From contig OY821781.1 of assembly GCA_963682175.1 (NCBI GenBank), positions 40,561,254 through 40,625,253 of the forward strand: 64,000 nucleotides of DNA, written 5' to 3'. Each line of letters begins with the position of its first letter. The first letter of the stretch is position 1. Shown one piece after another: positions 23,460 to 34,657 of the stretch. The notes under the pieces were generated by a model. It did no database searches and was not told the DNA's origin. It saw only the letters and a list, made by a program, of their open reading frames with translations. Position numbers and translations under genes: made by a program. Source of the DNA: Triglochin maritima. Taxonomy: Eukaryota; Streptophyta; Magnoliopsida; Alismatales; Juncaginaceae.

Positions 23460-23741
23460 AATTATGTGGCTCACATCAATATCGAGTGCTTCATGAATGA
23501 GAAGGACATGGATTATGAAATCAAGAGGGAGGAGTTCGAGAGTTGTGGATCTCCGAGAACAACAAATTGATGAGATCGAGATTGTTGGTTCAGGGTCGCG
23601 AGTTCCTGCCATTGCTCAAATTTTGAAGAATTTCTTCAAGAAAGAGCCTAGACGGACGATGAATTCGAGTGAATGTGTTGCTCGTGGTTGTGCCCTCCAT
23701 TGTGCCAGATTCAATCCGGCAATTCAAGTTCGAGAGTTGAA
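23460..23741 (+). pseudogene. Hsp110-like pseudogene, exon continuing from 8336
   Basis: Encodes YVAHINIECFMNEKD...KREEFE, then after a gap and frameshift DEIEIVGSGSRVPAI...FFKKEPRRTMNSSECVARGC...VRELK. This is the end of the Hsp70-type ATPase domain, whose VGSGSRVP loop is characteristic. About 25 residues are lost around 23535-23560 and an in-frame TGA appears there. Ends at a good GT donor (AAG/GTATCT) at about 23742. Confidence 0.85.
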
Positions 23742-23795
23742 GGTATCTATTGCTTCTTTACCATGCAGCTTGTTTTAGTGTGCAACATGCAATAC

Positions 23796-26350
23796 TGTAA
23801 AGACCCTAATCTTGGTTAATGGGTTAATTGTGATTAGGTTGGCTTGATGGTGGGGTTTGCATGGGAATGGAGGAAGGAGTGGTGGATGTGATGGGAGGTA
23901 AGGTGGAAGTGATGGGCTAGTAGTGTAGGGGGATGGGTTGGGTTGTTGTGTTGGGAGAAAACACCCATCTCATCTCCTTCCCCTCTCATTCCTTTCTTCC
24001 TTTTTTCTTCTCCTCTCCATTCATTCCTTCCTCTCCCTCCGAAGCTCAGGCGGCGTGGTGCAGGTTGTGGAGCAAGGCGAGCGTGTTGGGTGTGGTGCGG
24101 TGCGAGGAGGACGTGAGGTGCAGTCCGGAGGCATGGTCGTGTGAACTCCGGCGTCGTCGGTGTCATTCTTCAAGTGAAGGTATGCCAAGTTCTTGCATTA
24201 GAGGCCTATAGCGATCACCCACGTTGGGGGTGATGTTTAGTGTTGGTCGGACGGGGAGGTCGGAGACGACCAACGATCGACCGGTCCCTTCGGGCGGTCG
24301 ACCGAATGTAGTGTTTTTACCCGACTTTAACCTTCACCGGTCGAACGATGCCTTGTGGCGGTCGACCGGTAGTGCGTATTTGCTGGTGAGTTGGGACTCT
24401 CTGCCTGTTTTCGGTCGACCGGTGCCTTGGGTCATTCGACCGGAACGTAAGTGTACCGAACCCTTGGTGTGGTTGCGGTCGACCGTTTATGACATAGAAA
24501 ATATTAGGTTGACCCTGTAAGGTTTCGGTCGACCGAGACCCCTGAGTCGGTCGACCGATAGATTGGATTTTGATGTTGACCAGACTCCGGATTTTGACCT
24601 CGTTCGGTCGACCGGTTTTAGACCTTCGGTAGACCGTTAGGAATTATTGTGTTGCGCAAATAGTTTGACCGTTGCAGACGCTTCGGTCGACCGATTCCCT
24701 TATGGAAGCGGTCGACTGAGCTGTCACATTCGGTCGACCGATTTGCCTTGTGGAAGCCGTCGACCGGATGCCACTTCTGGACGACCGATTTCCCTTGAGG
24801 AAAACGGTCGACCGAGTGGTCTTTTTCGGTCGACCGTTTTGCACAGGACAGAATTCCTGGTTCCCTTTTTGAATGCCAACTTTGTCCACGGAAACCTGTG
24901 TCCTCGCCTTGTGCGTGAGCCGGGAGGTGACGGTGGGCGCGTTCCGCGTGCCTACCCAGGGACCGCCGTGTGGAAAAGTGTGGGTGTTCGGGACGCGTCA
25001 CCTCCATGTATGGATCGTGACAAATCTGGTGGATCGTTTGACTCGCGTTAGAGTAGCAGCCTGAGGGATTGCGGATCCCATTGCTTCAGCAACACGCAAC
25101 TGCCGATGGGTGCAGAGACTACCGGCCGATGGCTACGGAGGCACAGAGACTACCGGCCAGGATTGGCGACGGAGGTCCAGAGAGGTACCGGCCTATCGAC
25201 GGCGACGGAGGTCGCGACCCTGCTCGTTTGGAGCCGGAGTTGGTGTTGCACGTAGAGCTCGTTGACCCTGCGGACTTCGGTTCGGATATGTCGATTGTCT
25301 GGCCTTTATGTGGCGGATATGTTCGACTGGCCTTGATGACAGTGATTGCACGTGTCGTGCGGCCTGTGTGGCGGTGGTAGGGCCCCTGTGCGGCCTGTGT
25401 GGCGGCAGGGAGGATCAAGCGTGGCATGTGTGGTTGCGGCGATAGACTGCCGATGATGTGTTCCAGCAGGTAGCTCGATTGGGCACCTATCGAGTGATAT
25501 CCCGTGCGGTCTGTGTGGCGCCGGTTGATGGACCGACCTGAGCGACGGCTCCGTTGGTGTGGTGGTGGACCACGATGTTTTCAGATCTGATTCTACCTTG
25601 CACGAAAGTGCGAACGCCTCCTCACTGATCCATTGTCTTGTGTAGTCGCGTGTGGGGATGCGTTGTGTGCGGTCCATTAGACCGTATGTGCCTACGGTAG
25701 GTCTCTACGGGGACCCGATGCTGGACCGTGCGGCCTGTGTGGCGGCGGTGATGTTTGACCGTGTGGCCTGTGTGGTACCGGTGGTTGTTTGGACCGTGCG
25801 GCCTGTGTGGCGGCGGTGATGTTTGACCGTGCGGCCTGTGTGGCGACGACGATGTTGGACCGTGGGGCCTGCGTGGCAGCGGTGGCGATTGTAGACCGCG
25901 GGACCTGTGTGGCAGCGGGAACGGTTGCAGGACGGATGTCCAGTTTGGCCCTTGGTGGCAATGTTGTTTTACTGCTTTGTATTCAATGTCATGCTATACT
26001 AGTATGTTAGGGCATATAGGTGAGCTTGTCATATGGGGTTTTCTTATGAAAACTCAGGCATTGTTTTTGCATCTTTTTCAGGAACGCGTTAGGTTCCGGC
26101 GGGTGGTGACCGAGGGAGACTGCACTTTGGGACTGGATCCTGTCGTCTACCTACTTTAGGTTGTCGTAATTACATGTATTATGTGTTTTGGGTTATGATG
26201 TAATAACTCTTTTGACAAACTCTTATGTATTATGGTGCACCTTATGTATTTGAGTATTTCTTTCTGTAACGTCCACACTCTTGATGGTTTTATCCTTGTG
26301 TTCCTATTGATTTTAAAAGTTTAAATTTTTCGCTGTTCGGGGATGTTACA
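23796..26350 (+). repeat. Solo Tekay-type LTR in Hsp110 intron
   Basis: 2555 bp, TGTAAAGACC...GGGATGTTACA, with a perfect TSD AATAC (23791-23795 and 26351-26355). No internal region is present, so it arose by LTR-LTR recombination. It contains an AAGGTATGCC donor-like site (about 24176), a GGTCGACC array (about 24270-24840), a minisatellite of about 33-36 bp with core GACCGTGCGGCCTGTGTGGC (about 25715-25930), and a TTTTTCAGGAACGCG acceptor-like site (about 26075). Confidence 0.9.
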
Positions 26351-26463
26351 AATACTCTCTTTAAAACCAGAATCTCTATCTTATCAAAAGTATGTCTCAT
26401 ATGTCAATCCTTCCCTGTACTAAATTCTTCTAACTTTTTTCCTTTTTTATATCTGCTTACTAG

Positions 26464-26688
26464 TTGGAAGAGAGTTTCCCATTCTCGGTTGCTGTATTTT
26501 GGAGAGATGACATGAGTGAGATGCAAGAAACAAGAATGCAAAAAGAGTGGATTACTCTTGTTTTTCCATCGGGGTGCCCGACTCCTTCCCGTATATCGTT
26601 GAAATTTGATAAATCCAGCACTTTCTCATTTGATGTCGGATATGCCGATGGAATTTGTGTGCAAAGTCACAAGTTCAGTACCTACACG
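26464..26688 (+). pseudogene. Hsp110-like exon, start of substrate-binding domain (copy 1)
   Basis: Reads ESFPFSVAVFWRDD...ITLVFPSGCPTPS...FSFDVGYADG...KFSTYT between a TTACTAG acceptor and a CACG/GTAACC donor. ESFPFS and STYT are landmarks of the Hsp110 beta-sandwich. Open throughout. It is the continuation of the exon ending at 23741 across the intron that holds the solo LTR. Confidence 0.85.
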
Positions 26689-26777
26689 GTAACCACCATC
26701 TGCACCATATATATGTCTTCGATGTGAATATATATATTTCGGCCCTTTTGGGATGATTATATGTGCATGGTTTACAG

Positions 26778-26864
26778 ATTGGTCCTTTCTCTGCAGAAAA
26801 GGGTGAAACCATTGTGAGCATTTTTCTAAATAATAATGGAATTGTTTCGGTAACATCAGCAACT
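26778..26864 (+). pseudogene. Hsp110-like exon (copy 1)
   Basis: Short exon IGPFSAEKGETIVSIFLN...GIVSVTSAT between TTTACAG and GTATAAG splice sites. The IGPF...G.VSV.SAT pattern matches the Hsp110 beta domain. A diverged duplicate is at 36922. Confidence 0.85.
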
Positions 26865-26944
26865 GTATAAGTTTCACAAGTTTTTGCCCTTAGTTCCAGT
26901 AAAATTTGAAATTTTCGTTTACCATCCCCTTGTGTTTTAAATAG

Positions 26945-27082
26945 TTATATGTGGAAGAAGATGAGGATGTATTTGTCACTGGGGAGCTAGTGAATGGTGT
27001 AAGAATTACTAAAATTGTAAACAATGCAGCCAACACAGAAGCAAGGGCTGGAGCTACTTCTTATGTGCAAGATTACTCAAAG
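26945..27082 (+). pseudogene. Hsp110-like exon, acidic linker (copy 1)
   Basis: Encodes YVEEDEDVFVTGELVNGVRITK...YVQDYSK between TAAATAG and AAG/GTTTTT. It corresponds to the acidic, poorly conserved insertion region of plant Hsp110 proteins. The duplicate at 37085 differs at only a few codons. Confidence 0.8.
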
Positions 27083-27174
27083 GTTTTTGCTCTTTCCTTT
27101 GTATGGGAAGTCATTATTTTCCATTAAAAGTCTCTTTTCATCATTTATATTTTTGTTGTATTTTGTTTTTGCAG

Positions 27175-27387
27175 GATATGGAACTAAAAGGAAAAGTAAA
27201 AATAGATCTCCCAATCTTGGAACATATTTATGGTGGACTTTCTTCTTCAGATTTGCAGAATGCTTTGGAAAAGGATCATGCTATGGCTCGGCAAGATAAA
27301 ATGATAATGGAAACAAAGGAGAAAAAGAACGCGCTGGAGTCATATATTTTTAACATGAGAGAACTAGTACAACAACAAATTTATCAA
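27175..27387 (+). pseudogene. Hsp110-like exon, helical lid (copy 1, truncated)
   Basis: Encodes DMELKGKVKIDLPILEHIYGG...LEKDHAMARQDKMIMETKEKKNALESYIFNMRELVQQQ, matching the C-terminal helical subdomain (METK.KKNA.ESY...MR). The exon is cut at about 27388, where minus-strand Tekay gag sequence begins. Confidence 0.85.
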
Positions 27388-27821
27388 CCATCATCATCCA
27401 ACGCGTTGAACCTGCTGATGATGCTCGCCAGAGTCATCTCCTTCTGCTCCAGCGACATAAACTCCTCCCGCTTCTGATCCCTGACATGCTGGGAAAAGTA
27501 CTGCTCATGGAACACCTCTAAGAACTCCTCCCAGCTGACATCCACACGGTCGTCAAACAACACCTCTAAGAACTCCTCCTCCGATCGCCGCCTCAGCTGG
27601 AAGAAGGAGAAGAAGAAGGAAATTGAGAGAATGAAAGAGATCAACGAATGGGAGAGAGAGAGATAAACGTTATTAAAACCCACCACCTCTCACCTCACCA
27701 TTACCCTACTACCCTCAACACATACCTCCCACGACCCCACTGTTCACGCCACCTCTTCCCATGCAAACTCCACCCTAAACACTATTAACCCATGATTAAC
27801 CCTAGGTTAGGGTTCTAACAG
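27388..27821 (-). mobile_element. Tekay scrap: LTR start joined to gag
   Basis: On the minus strand, TGTTAGAACCCTAACC (an LTR start at 27821) runs about 220 bp and then joins in frame-like fashion to a gag piece ([20 protein letters not shown]...[15 protein letters not shown]...FNAL, 27600-27388). Most of the LTR, the PBS and the gag start are missing. A local duplication of GAACACCTCTAAGAACTCCTCC occurs at about 27508-27580. It sits exactly between two copies of Hsp110 sequence. Confidence 0.75.
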
Positions 27822-27893
27822 TAACCACCATCTGCACCATATATATGTCTTCGATATGAATATATATTTCGGCCCTTTTGGGATGATCGTATG
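27822..27893 (+). pseudogene. Start of Hsp110 duplicate (copy 2), intron piece
   Basis: GTAACCACCATCTGCACC... repeats the intron that begins at 26689. The duplicate therefore starts precisely at the 5' splice site. It is cut at 27893 by the intact Tekay element (TSD GTATG at 27889-27893) and resumes at 36885. Confidence 0.85.
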
Positions 27894-30098
27894 TGTAAGA
27901 ACCCAAACCCTAGATTAGGGTTAAGCTTGGATTAGAGGAGGTTTAGGGCTTGATTTGCATGGGGAAGCGTGGCTGCATGGGGAAGGGGAAGGAGGCGTGA
28001 ACAGTGGTCGTGAGGGAGAGTGATGGGTTGGCTTGGTGTAGGCTACTGTTGGGGTGTTGGGTTTATATTGCTTTTTTCTCTCTCTCTCTCTTCACCCTCA
28101 TTTGGATCTCTCATTTCTTCCTCTCTTCTTCTCCTGGTGCGCGAGTGCAGCTGCGGAGGCGACCACGGTGGAGTGAGGCGCGTGGAGGAGGCGCGCGGGG
28201 AGATCACCGGAGGCGGCGTTGCGCGAGCGTTGCTCCGGCATTTTCGTCGTTTCGTTGAGGTATGCCGCTCATTAGTGTGATTTTGTTGCTCACCCTTGTG
28301 GAAGGGTGTTGTTGGTCGGTCGGGGGAGGTCGAGGACCTCTCCGGCGACGCGTTTCTTCGTAAATCCTCGGCTGGCGCGGGGTTGAAGACGACCAACGGT
28401 CGACCGGGCCCTTCGGGCGGTCGACCGTTTTAGCACTGTTTGCCCGACTTTAACCTTCACCGGTCGAACGATGCCTTGGGGCGGTCGACCGGTAGTGCAT
28501 TATTGCTGGTGAGTTGGGATTTTCTACCTGTTATCGGTCGACCGGTCCTTGTTGTGTTCGACCGGAACTTAAGTGTACTGATTATTATTGCATGATTGTT
28601 CGACCGATTTATATTGCGTTCGACCGATTGCATGTTTTGTTCGACCGGTAGTATGTTTACATTCGACCGTTTGATGACGTAGAATACTAGGTTGACCCTG
28701 TTAGTTTTCGGTCGACCGGGACCCATGAGTCGGTCGACCGATAGATTGGATTTGATGTTGACCAGACTCCGGATTTTGACCTCGTTCGGTCGACCGGTTT
28801 TAGACTTTTGTTCGACCGTTGGGGAATTAGTGTTGCGCAGTGAGTTCTACCGATTCAGACTTTCGGTCGACCGAATTCCTCGTGAAAACGGTCGACCGGT
28901 TAGACTATTTCGGTCGACCGAATCTGCTCAGAACTGAATTCCTGGGTCCCGTTGTGAATGCCAACTTTGTCCACGGAAACCCGTGTCCTCGCCTTGTGCG
29001 TGAGCCGGGAGGTGACGGTGGGCGCATGATGCGTGCCGCCCAGGGACCGCCGTTGGGAAGAGTGTGGGTGTTCGGGATGCGTCAGCTCCATGTATGGACC
29101 GTGACTTTTGAGATGTGTGTTGGCACTTTGTAGTATAGCAGGCCTGAGGGATCGCGGATCCCAGTGTTGATGTTTGTGCGAGCACGCAACTGGCGTTGGG
29201 TGAGGTGACTACCGGCCCACGGGCTACGGAGGTCGCTGCCCTGCTTTTATAGCGGCGCGGTTGGTGTTTGCGGCTCGAGGAGCCCGATGACCTGGCAGAC
29301 TTCGGTCTGGATCTGTCCGATGCTGTGCCGGACTGTTGTGTTGGACCACCGATGCTGTGCCGGTGATGCCGCCGAGGTTGTGCCGGCGATGATGATTGTT
29401 GGGCCGAGGCTGTGCCGGCTATGTTGTTTTCCTCGGCTGGGCACCTACCGAGATGATGTTGTTATACCTTCCGGGCGACGGCCCCGTTGGTCCCTGTGGC
29501 CCCGACCACTGAGATTTACAGATCTGTTTCTATCGGCGCGTAGACGTGACAGAGGCTCCCTGCCGAACCCTTGTGTAGTGTAGCTGCGTGTGGGGGGTGC
29601 GATGTCGCGGGCTACTAGACTGCATGTGCCTGCAGTAGGTCTCTTCGGGAGACCCGATGATTGATTGTCGGACTGATGTCCTGTTTTACCCTTTGGGGGA
29701 ACTGTTTTCCATTTCTGTTGATGCCATGACATGCTACTAGTATGATAGGTTCATTATGTGATGCATGCATTTAGGTGAGTTGGTATACAGGGTTTCCTTC
29801 TGGAAACTCAGGCATTGTTGTGATATATTTTCAGGACCGCAGTAGGTCCAGTTGGGTGGTGATCGGCGGGGACGCGCATTTTGGAGTTGGATCCTCTTCT
29901 CGGGCCGCTGAGGTCGACATGATTACTTTTCATCTTCTGTTGTCATTTTGCTGTAATCATGTATCTTTTGATAAACTCTGATGTATTATGGTGCACCGCC
30001 TATTTATTTATGGAAAGTAACAGTCCCGCCTTGATTATTGTGCTCTTGATCTTGTTTATGATTTTTTTTTTTATTTTCCGCTGTTTCGGGATGTTACA
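27894..30098 (+). repeat. 5' LTR of full-length Tekay
   Basis: TGTAAGAACCC...GGGATGTTACA. Contains a TC-rich tract (28076-28092), a donor-like TTGAGGTATGCC at about 28256, ten perfect GGTCGACC octamers plus many one-off variants at about 28394-28925, GCCGATGTTGTGCCGG-like repeats near 29325-29430, an acceptor-like ATATTTTCAGGACCGC at about 29826, and the terminal TTTCCGCTGTTTCGGGATGTTACA region shared by all Tekay LTRs here. Confidence 0.95.
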
Positions 30099-30101
30099 AC
30101 T

Positions 30102-30114
30102 TGGTATCAGAGCA
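30102..30114 (+). other. Primer-binding site (initiator tRNA-Met)
   Basis: TGGTATCAGAGCA three bases after the 5' LTR, complementary to the 3' end of plant initiator tRNA-Met, where minus-strand DNA synthesis begins. Confidence 0.95.
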
Positions 30115-30222
30115 GTCGATTCCTATGCGGTTCCCAATGAAATCACCCTTGTAGTAATAGGATTCATGCATTTTCTTTTAGCATGCATACATGGCTGAAG
30201 TTGTGATTGTTTCTTCTGGCAG

Positions 30223-33200
30223 ATGGCACCTAGGCGTGTGAGGAGTTCTCCACGCGATCGTGATCCCAGTGATGACACATCGGGTGCACAGTGGGACAGG
30301 TTGGGCGAGTTTCTGGAGCGTCAGGCAGCTCAGAGCGCCCAGGGCGGAGTGGGAGCTGAGCACGATCGGTTCATGCGTCAGCACCCGCCGACTTTTGATG
30401 GCAGGAGGGCCCCAGAGGTCGCGGAGGATTGGATCTTCCGGAGGGAGAAGATCTTCCGTGCTATTGGTGTAGCACCTGGGAGGATGGTGGAGCTGGCCAC
30501 CTATGTGTTCGATGGCGAGGCCGCCAACTGGTGGAGGTCCACGTCCACAGTGTTGTTTGATGATCGTGTGGATGTGAGCTGGGAGGAGTTTTTGGAGGTG
30601 TTCCACGAGCAGTACTTCCCCCAGCATGTCAGGGATCAGAAGAGGGAGGAGTTCATGTCGCTGGAGCAGAAGGACATGACACTGACAAGCTACATCAGCA
30701 GGTTCAACGCTTTGGAGCGTTACTGCCCTGAGATTTGTGTGACCCCAGAGCAGCGGGCGAGGAAGTTCGTGAAGGGACTGAGACAGCCGCTTCGATCTCG
30801 GGTGATCAACAGCATGCCGCGGACCCTTGCAGATGCGGTGAAGCATGCTACGATCATCGAGCAGGACCAGAGAGAGTGTATTCAGGAGGCTCGGAAGGCG
30901 CCAGTGAGCACCGGTAGCAGAGTGGTCGGTCGTGGAGCAGGGAACCCGGGCAAGAGGCCCAGGTTCGATGGTGGAGGAGCACGTCAGTCTGGAGCGTGCA
31001 CTTACTGCGGGAGGTTCCATCCAGGGCAGGAGTGTCCCCGTCGGACTGGAGCATGTATGGGTTGCGGCCAGATGGGGCATTTTGTCCGTGATTGTCCTCA
31101 GAGGCAGGGAGAGCCGAGCAGGAGGGCAGGACCACCAGCAGTAGGCAGAGGCGGAGGCAGCCGATCAGTTGTTGCACCGGGGCAGAGCAGGAGGACCGGG
31201 CGAGTCTTCACTATCCAGGCTGAGGAGGCGAGGGACTCCAACACCGTCGTGGAAGGTACGCTTTCAGTTTCTGGTTCAGTAGCGCGTGTGTTGTTTGATT
31301 GCAGCGCCACTCACTCCTTCATTTCGGAGAAGTTTGCTGGCGAGTTGGGTCGGACCCCTGTGCTGCTGACTGATGTTTTGGAGGTCAGCACGCCCATGGG
31401 TGAGGTGGGCACTGTGGGGAGCTTTTTCCCCGGCACCACAGTTGCTTCGGGAGACCACGATTTTCCGGCAGATCTGGTCTTATTACCGATGGTAGACTTC
31501 GACGTCATACTGGGGATGGACTGGCTGTCCCGGTACGACGTGCGGGTCTTTTGCCGTGAGAAGAAGATCCTGATTCCGATGGAGGGTTTGCCAGATGTTC
31601 TGATCAGAGGTGCGAGGAGCAGAGGGGGTCGTCTGATTGTGTCTGCAGTTAGGGCACAGAGACTGATACAGCAGGGATGCAGAGCGTTTGTGGCCACGCT
31701 GGTAGTTCCTGATCGTGAGACGAGGAGACTGGAGGACATAGAGATTGTGCAGGAGTTTCCGGATGTGTTTCCAGCGGAGATTCCAGCGTTACCGCCGCAC
31801 CGAGAGATCGAGTTCGGCATCGAGCTGGTAGCGGGTACGACACCTCAGTCGAAGGCACCGTATCGTATGGCACCTGCTGAGTTGACAGAGCTGAAGAAGC
31901 AGTTGCAGGAGTTGATGGAGTCCGGGTTCATCAGACCGAGTGTTTCTCCATGGGGAGCGCCTGTGCTCTTCGTGAAGAAGAAGGACGGATCGTTGCGGAT
32001 GTGTATCGACTACAGGATGCTGAATAAGGTTACCGTTCGGAACCGGTACCCTTTGCCCAGGATTGATGATTTGTTTGATCAGTTGCAGACGGCGAGAGTG
32101 TTCTCGAAGATCGATCTGCGTTCGGGTTATCATCAGTTGCGGATCAGGGAGGCAGATGTTCAGAAGACAGCCTTCAGGACGCGGTACGGCCACTACGAGT
32201 TCTTGGTGATGCCATTTGGACTGACGAATGCACCTGCGGCATTCATGGATCTGATGAATAGGACCTTCCAGCCGTACCTCGACAGATTTGTCGTTGTATT
32301 CGTAGACGACATTTTGATATACTCGCCTGACAGGGAGCAGCATCGAGAGCACCTGAGGATTGTGCTTGGCATCTTGAGGGATCAGCAGCTTTATGCCAAG
32401 TACACGAAGTGCGAGTTTTGGTTGGATCAGGTGGCTTTTCTGGGGCATATTGTATCAGCGGATGGGATTTCAGTGGATCCGGCGAAGGTCGAGGCAGTGA
32501 CTCAGTGGAGAGCCCCGACGAGCGTGACGGAGATCAGGAGCTTCGTAGGTCTGGCAGGGTATTACAGGCGGTTTATCCAGGATTTCTCCAGACTTGCATC
32601 GCCGCTGACAGCATTGACGCAGAAAGGCGTCAAGTTCGTTTGGTCCCAGAAGTGCGAGGACAGCTTTCAGGAGCTGAAGAGGCGATTGACGACAGCACCT
32701 ATTCTGACGCTACCGAGTGGCAGTGGAGGCTACGTGATTTACAGCGATGCATCAGGAGTAGGCTTGGGTTGTGTTCTGATGCAGCATGGGAAGGTGGTCG
32801 CGTACGCTTCGAGGCTGCTGAAGGTGCACGAGAAGAACTACCCGACTCACGATCTGGAGTTAGCAGCAGTAGTTCATGCGTTGAAGACCTGGCGGCACTA
32901 TCTGTATGGCGAGCAGTTCGAGGTCTTCACCGATCATCAGAGTCTGAAGTACTTGTTCTCGCAGAAGGAGCTGAATATGAGGCAGCGCAGATGGCTCGAG
33001 TTCATTAAGGACTACGACTTCACCATTTCCTATCATCCGGGGAAGGCGAATTCGGTTGCAGACGCGCTGAGCCGGAAGGTGGAGGTTTCTGTTGCGGGTA
33101 TGTGCATTCAGGAGTGGAGGCTACTCGAGGCTTTGTCAGAGTGGAGACCGTTCACAGAGGGTACAGAGGGAGCAGTGATTGCTGGGCTTCGGGTAGAGCC

Positions 33201-34641
33201 GCAGACGGTCTCACGGTTGGTTCAGGCTCAGCAGGGGGATGAGGAGTTAGCTGGTCTGCTACAGTTGGCTTCCAGAGATGGGTCAGATTTCAGTGTGGGG
33301 GTTGATGGTGGTTTGAGGTTCAGGAGTCGGATCTGGGTGCCGAAGAGTGATGGGCTGAGAGATGACATCATGGAGGAGGCACACAGAGCCAGATACACCA
33401 TTCATCCGGGGAGCACGAAAATGTATAAGGACCTGCAGCGGAACTTCTGGTGGAAGGGCATGAAGAGGGATATTGCAGAGTTTGTGGAGCGATGCTTGGT
33501 CTGCCAGCAGGTGAAGATTGAGCATCAGAGGCCAGCAGGACCGATGCAGTGTATTGAGCTTCCTGAGTGGAAGTGGGAGCACGTGACGATGGATTTTGTC
33601 ACGGGATTGCCGAAGACGAGGAGATTCCACGACGCGATTTGGGTGATAGTCGATCGACTGACCAAGTCGGCGCATTTCTTAGCGATCAGGACCACGTTGC
33701 CTTTGGAGGGTCTAGCTAAGTTGTACGTGGAGGAGATAGTCAGGTTGCATGGAGTGCCAGTGAGCATCATCTCCGATCGAGATCCTCGATTCACTTCCAG
33801 ATTTTGGGGGAGTCTGCAGCAGGCTTTGGGGACGCGTCTGAGATTCAGTACAGCGTTCCATCCGCAGACCGATGGTCAGTCAGAGAGGACGATACAGACC
33901 CTGGAGGATATGCTGAGAGCATGCACATTGGATTGGGCAGGGCACTGGGATGAGCACCTGCCACTGATAGAGTTCGCCTACAACAACAGCTACCACTCGA
34001 GTATTGGGATGGCACCGTACGAGGCTTTGTACGGGAGGCCTTGCAGATCACCGGTATGCTGGAGTGATGTGGGCGAGAGGCAGTTAGTTGGGCCAGAGAT
34101 CGTGCAGATGTATGCAGAGAAGGTGGATGTGATCAGGAGGAGACTGGCCACGGCACAGAGCAGGCAGAAGAGTTACGCAGATCGACGCAGACGAGCGCTG
34201 AGTTTCGAGGTGGGCGACCATGTGTTTCTGAAGATTTCCCCTGCCCGAGGTGTGATGAGGTTTGGGAAGAAGGGGAAGCTGAGTCCGAGGTATGTTGGGC
34301 CGTTCGAGATCTTGGACCGAGTTGGAGAGGTTGCCTACCGGATTGCTTTGCCGCCGCAGTTTTCGGGTCTTCACAACGTCTTCCATGTATCGATGCTGAG
34401 GAAGTACGTTGCAGATCCGTCGCACGTTATTGAGATAGCAGTGCCAGAGATTCAGCAGGACTTGTCGCTCGAGGAGAGGCCGGTCGAGATTGTTGATCGC
34501 ATGGATCACCAGCTCAGGAGGAGGACCCTTCCGATGGTGAAGGTCAGGTGGCAGCATCACAGCGAGCGCGAGGCCACTTGGGAGATTGAGGAGGATGTCA
34601 GAAGGCAGTATCCAGAGCTTTTCGGTGAGTGTTTGCTTTGA
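30223..34641 (+). CDS. Tekay Gag-Pol polyprotein (1472 aa)
   Basis: A single open frame from an ATG preceded by about 125 bp of leader. Order: Gag core (about 60-200); two zinc knuckles (C259-C271 and C278-C291); aspartic protease with Asp359; RT (about 560-760) with FVDD at 695-696; RNase H with YSDAS at Asp842; integrase with an HHCC region (about 1040-1090) and core residues Asp1124, Asp1185 and Glu1221 (D-35-E spacing correct); a GPF-type module near 1365; and a chromodomain-like C-terminus ([16 protein letters not shown]). The protein makes virus-like particles, copies the RNA and inserts the DNA. Oddity: the protease reads FDCSATHS where family members have D-S/C-G-A, so the loop glycine is replaced by serine. 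Otherwise complete. Confidence 0.95.
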   Translation: MAPRRVRSSPRDRDPSDDTSGAQWDRLGEFLERQAAQSAQGGVGAEHDRFMRQHPPTFDGRRAPEVAEDWIFRREKIFRAIGVAPGRMVELATYVFDGEAANWWRSTSTVLFDDRVDVSWEEFLEVFHEQYFPQHVRDQKREEFMSLEQKDMTLTSYISRFNALERYCPEICVTPEQRARKFVKGLRQPLRSRVINSMPRTLADAVKHATIIEQDQRECIQEARKAPVSTGSRVVGRGAGNPGKRPRFDGGGARQSGACTYCGRFHPGQECPRRTGACMGCGQMGHFVRDCPQRQGEPSRRAGPPAVGRGGGSRSVVAPGQSRRTGRVFTIQAEEARDSNTVVEGTLSVSGSVARVLFDCSATHSFISEKFAGELGRTPVLLTDVLEVSTPMGEVGTVGSFFPGTTVASGDHDFPADLVLLPMVDFDVILGMDWLSRYDVRVFCREKKILIPMEGLPDVLIRGARSRGGRLIVSAVRAQRLIQQGCRAFVATLVVPDRETRRLEDIEIVQEFPDVFPAEIPALPPHREIEFGIELVAGTTPQSKAPYRMAPAELTELKKQLQELMESGFIRPSVSPWGAPVLFVKKKDGSLRMCIDYRMLNKVTVRNRYPLPRIDDLFDQLQTARVFSKIDLRSGYHQLRIREADVQKTAFRTRYGHYEFLVMPFGLTNAPAAFMDLMNRTFQPYLDRFVVVFVDDILIYSPDREQHREHLRIVLGILRDQQLYAKYTKCEFWLDQVAFLGHIVSADGISVDPAKVEAVTQWRAPTSVTEIRSFVGLAGYYRRFIQDFSRLASPLTALTQKGVKFVWSQKCEDSFQELKRRLTTAPILTLPSGSGGYVIYSDASGVGLGCVLMQHGKVVAYASRLLKVHEKNYPTHDLELAAVVHALKTWRHYLYGEQFEVFTDHQSLKYLFSQKELNMRQRRWLEFIKDYDFTISYHPGKANSVADALSRKVEVSVAGMCIQEWRLLEALSEWRPFTEGTEGAVIAGLRVEPQTVSRLVQAQQGDEELAGLLQLASRDGSDFSVGVDGGLRFRSRIWVPKSDGLRDDIMEEAHRARYTIHPGSTKMYKDLQRNFWWKGMKRDIAEFVERCLVCQQVKIEHQRPAGPMQCIELPEWKWEHVTMDFVTGLPKTRRFHDAIWVIVDRLTKSAHFLAIRTTLPLEGLAKLYVEEIVRLHGVPVSIISDRDPRFTSRFWGSLQQALGTRLRFSTAFHPQTDGQSERTIQTLEDMLRACTLDWAGHWDEHLPLIEFAYNNSYHSSIGMAPYEALYGRPCRSPVCWSDVGERQLVGPEIVQMYAEKVDVIRRRLATAQSRQKSYADRRRRALSFEVGDHVFLKISPARGVMRFGKKGKLSPRYVGPFEILDRVGEVAYRIALPPQFSGLHNVFHVSMLRKYVADPSHVIEIAVPEIQQDLSLEERPVEIVDRMDHQLRRRTLPMVKVRWQHHSEREATWEIEEDVRRQYPELFGECLL

Positions 34642-34657
34642 TTTCGGGACGAAATCC

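Noticed and set aside
25692..25961. Minus-strand repeat protein with ATQAARS units.
   Set aside because: Readout of the minisatellite in the solo LTR; no codon signature or start context.
28394..28927. The regularly recurring palindromes could be a CRISPR array or a satellite.
   Set aside because: Spacing is irregular, the unit is only 8-12 bp, the arrays lie inside LTRs, and the DNA is plant nuclear. No unit-length periodicity was found.
30178..34560. Several long antisense frames opposite Tekay gag-pol (up to 300 codons).
   Set aside because: Shadows of a GC-biased coding strand; no domains and not conserved as frames in the other Tekay copies.
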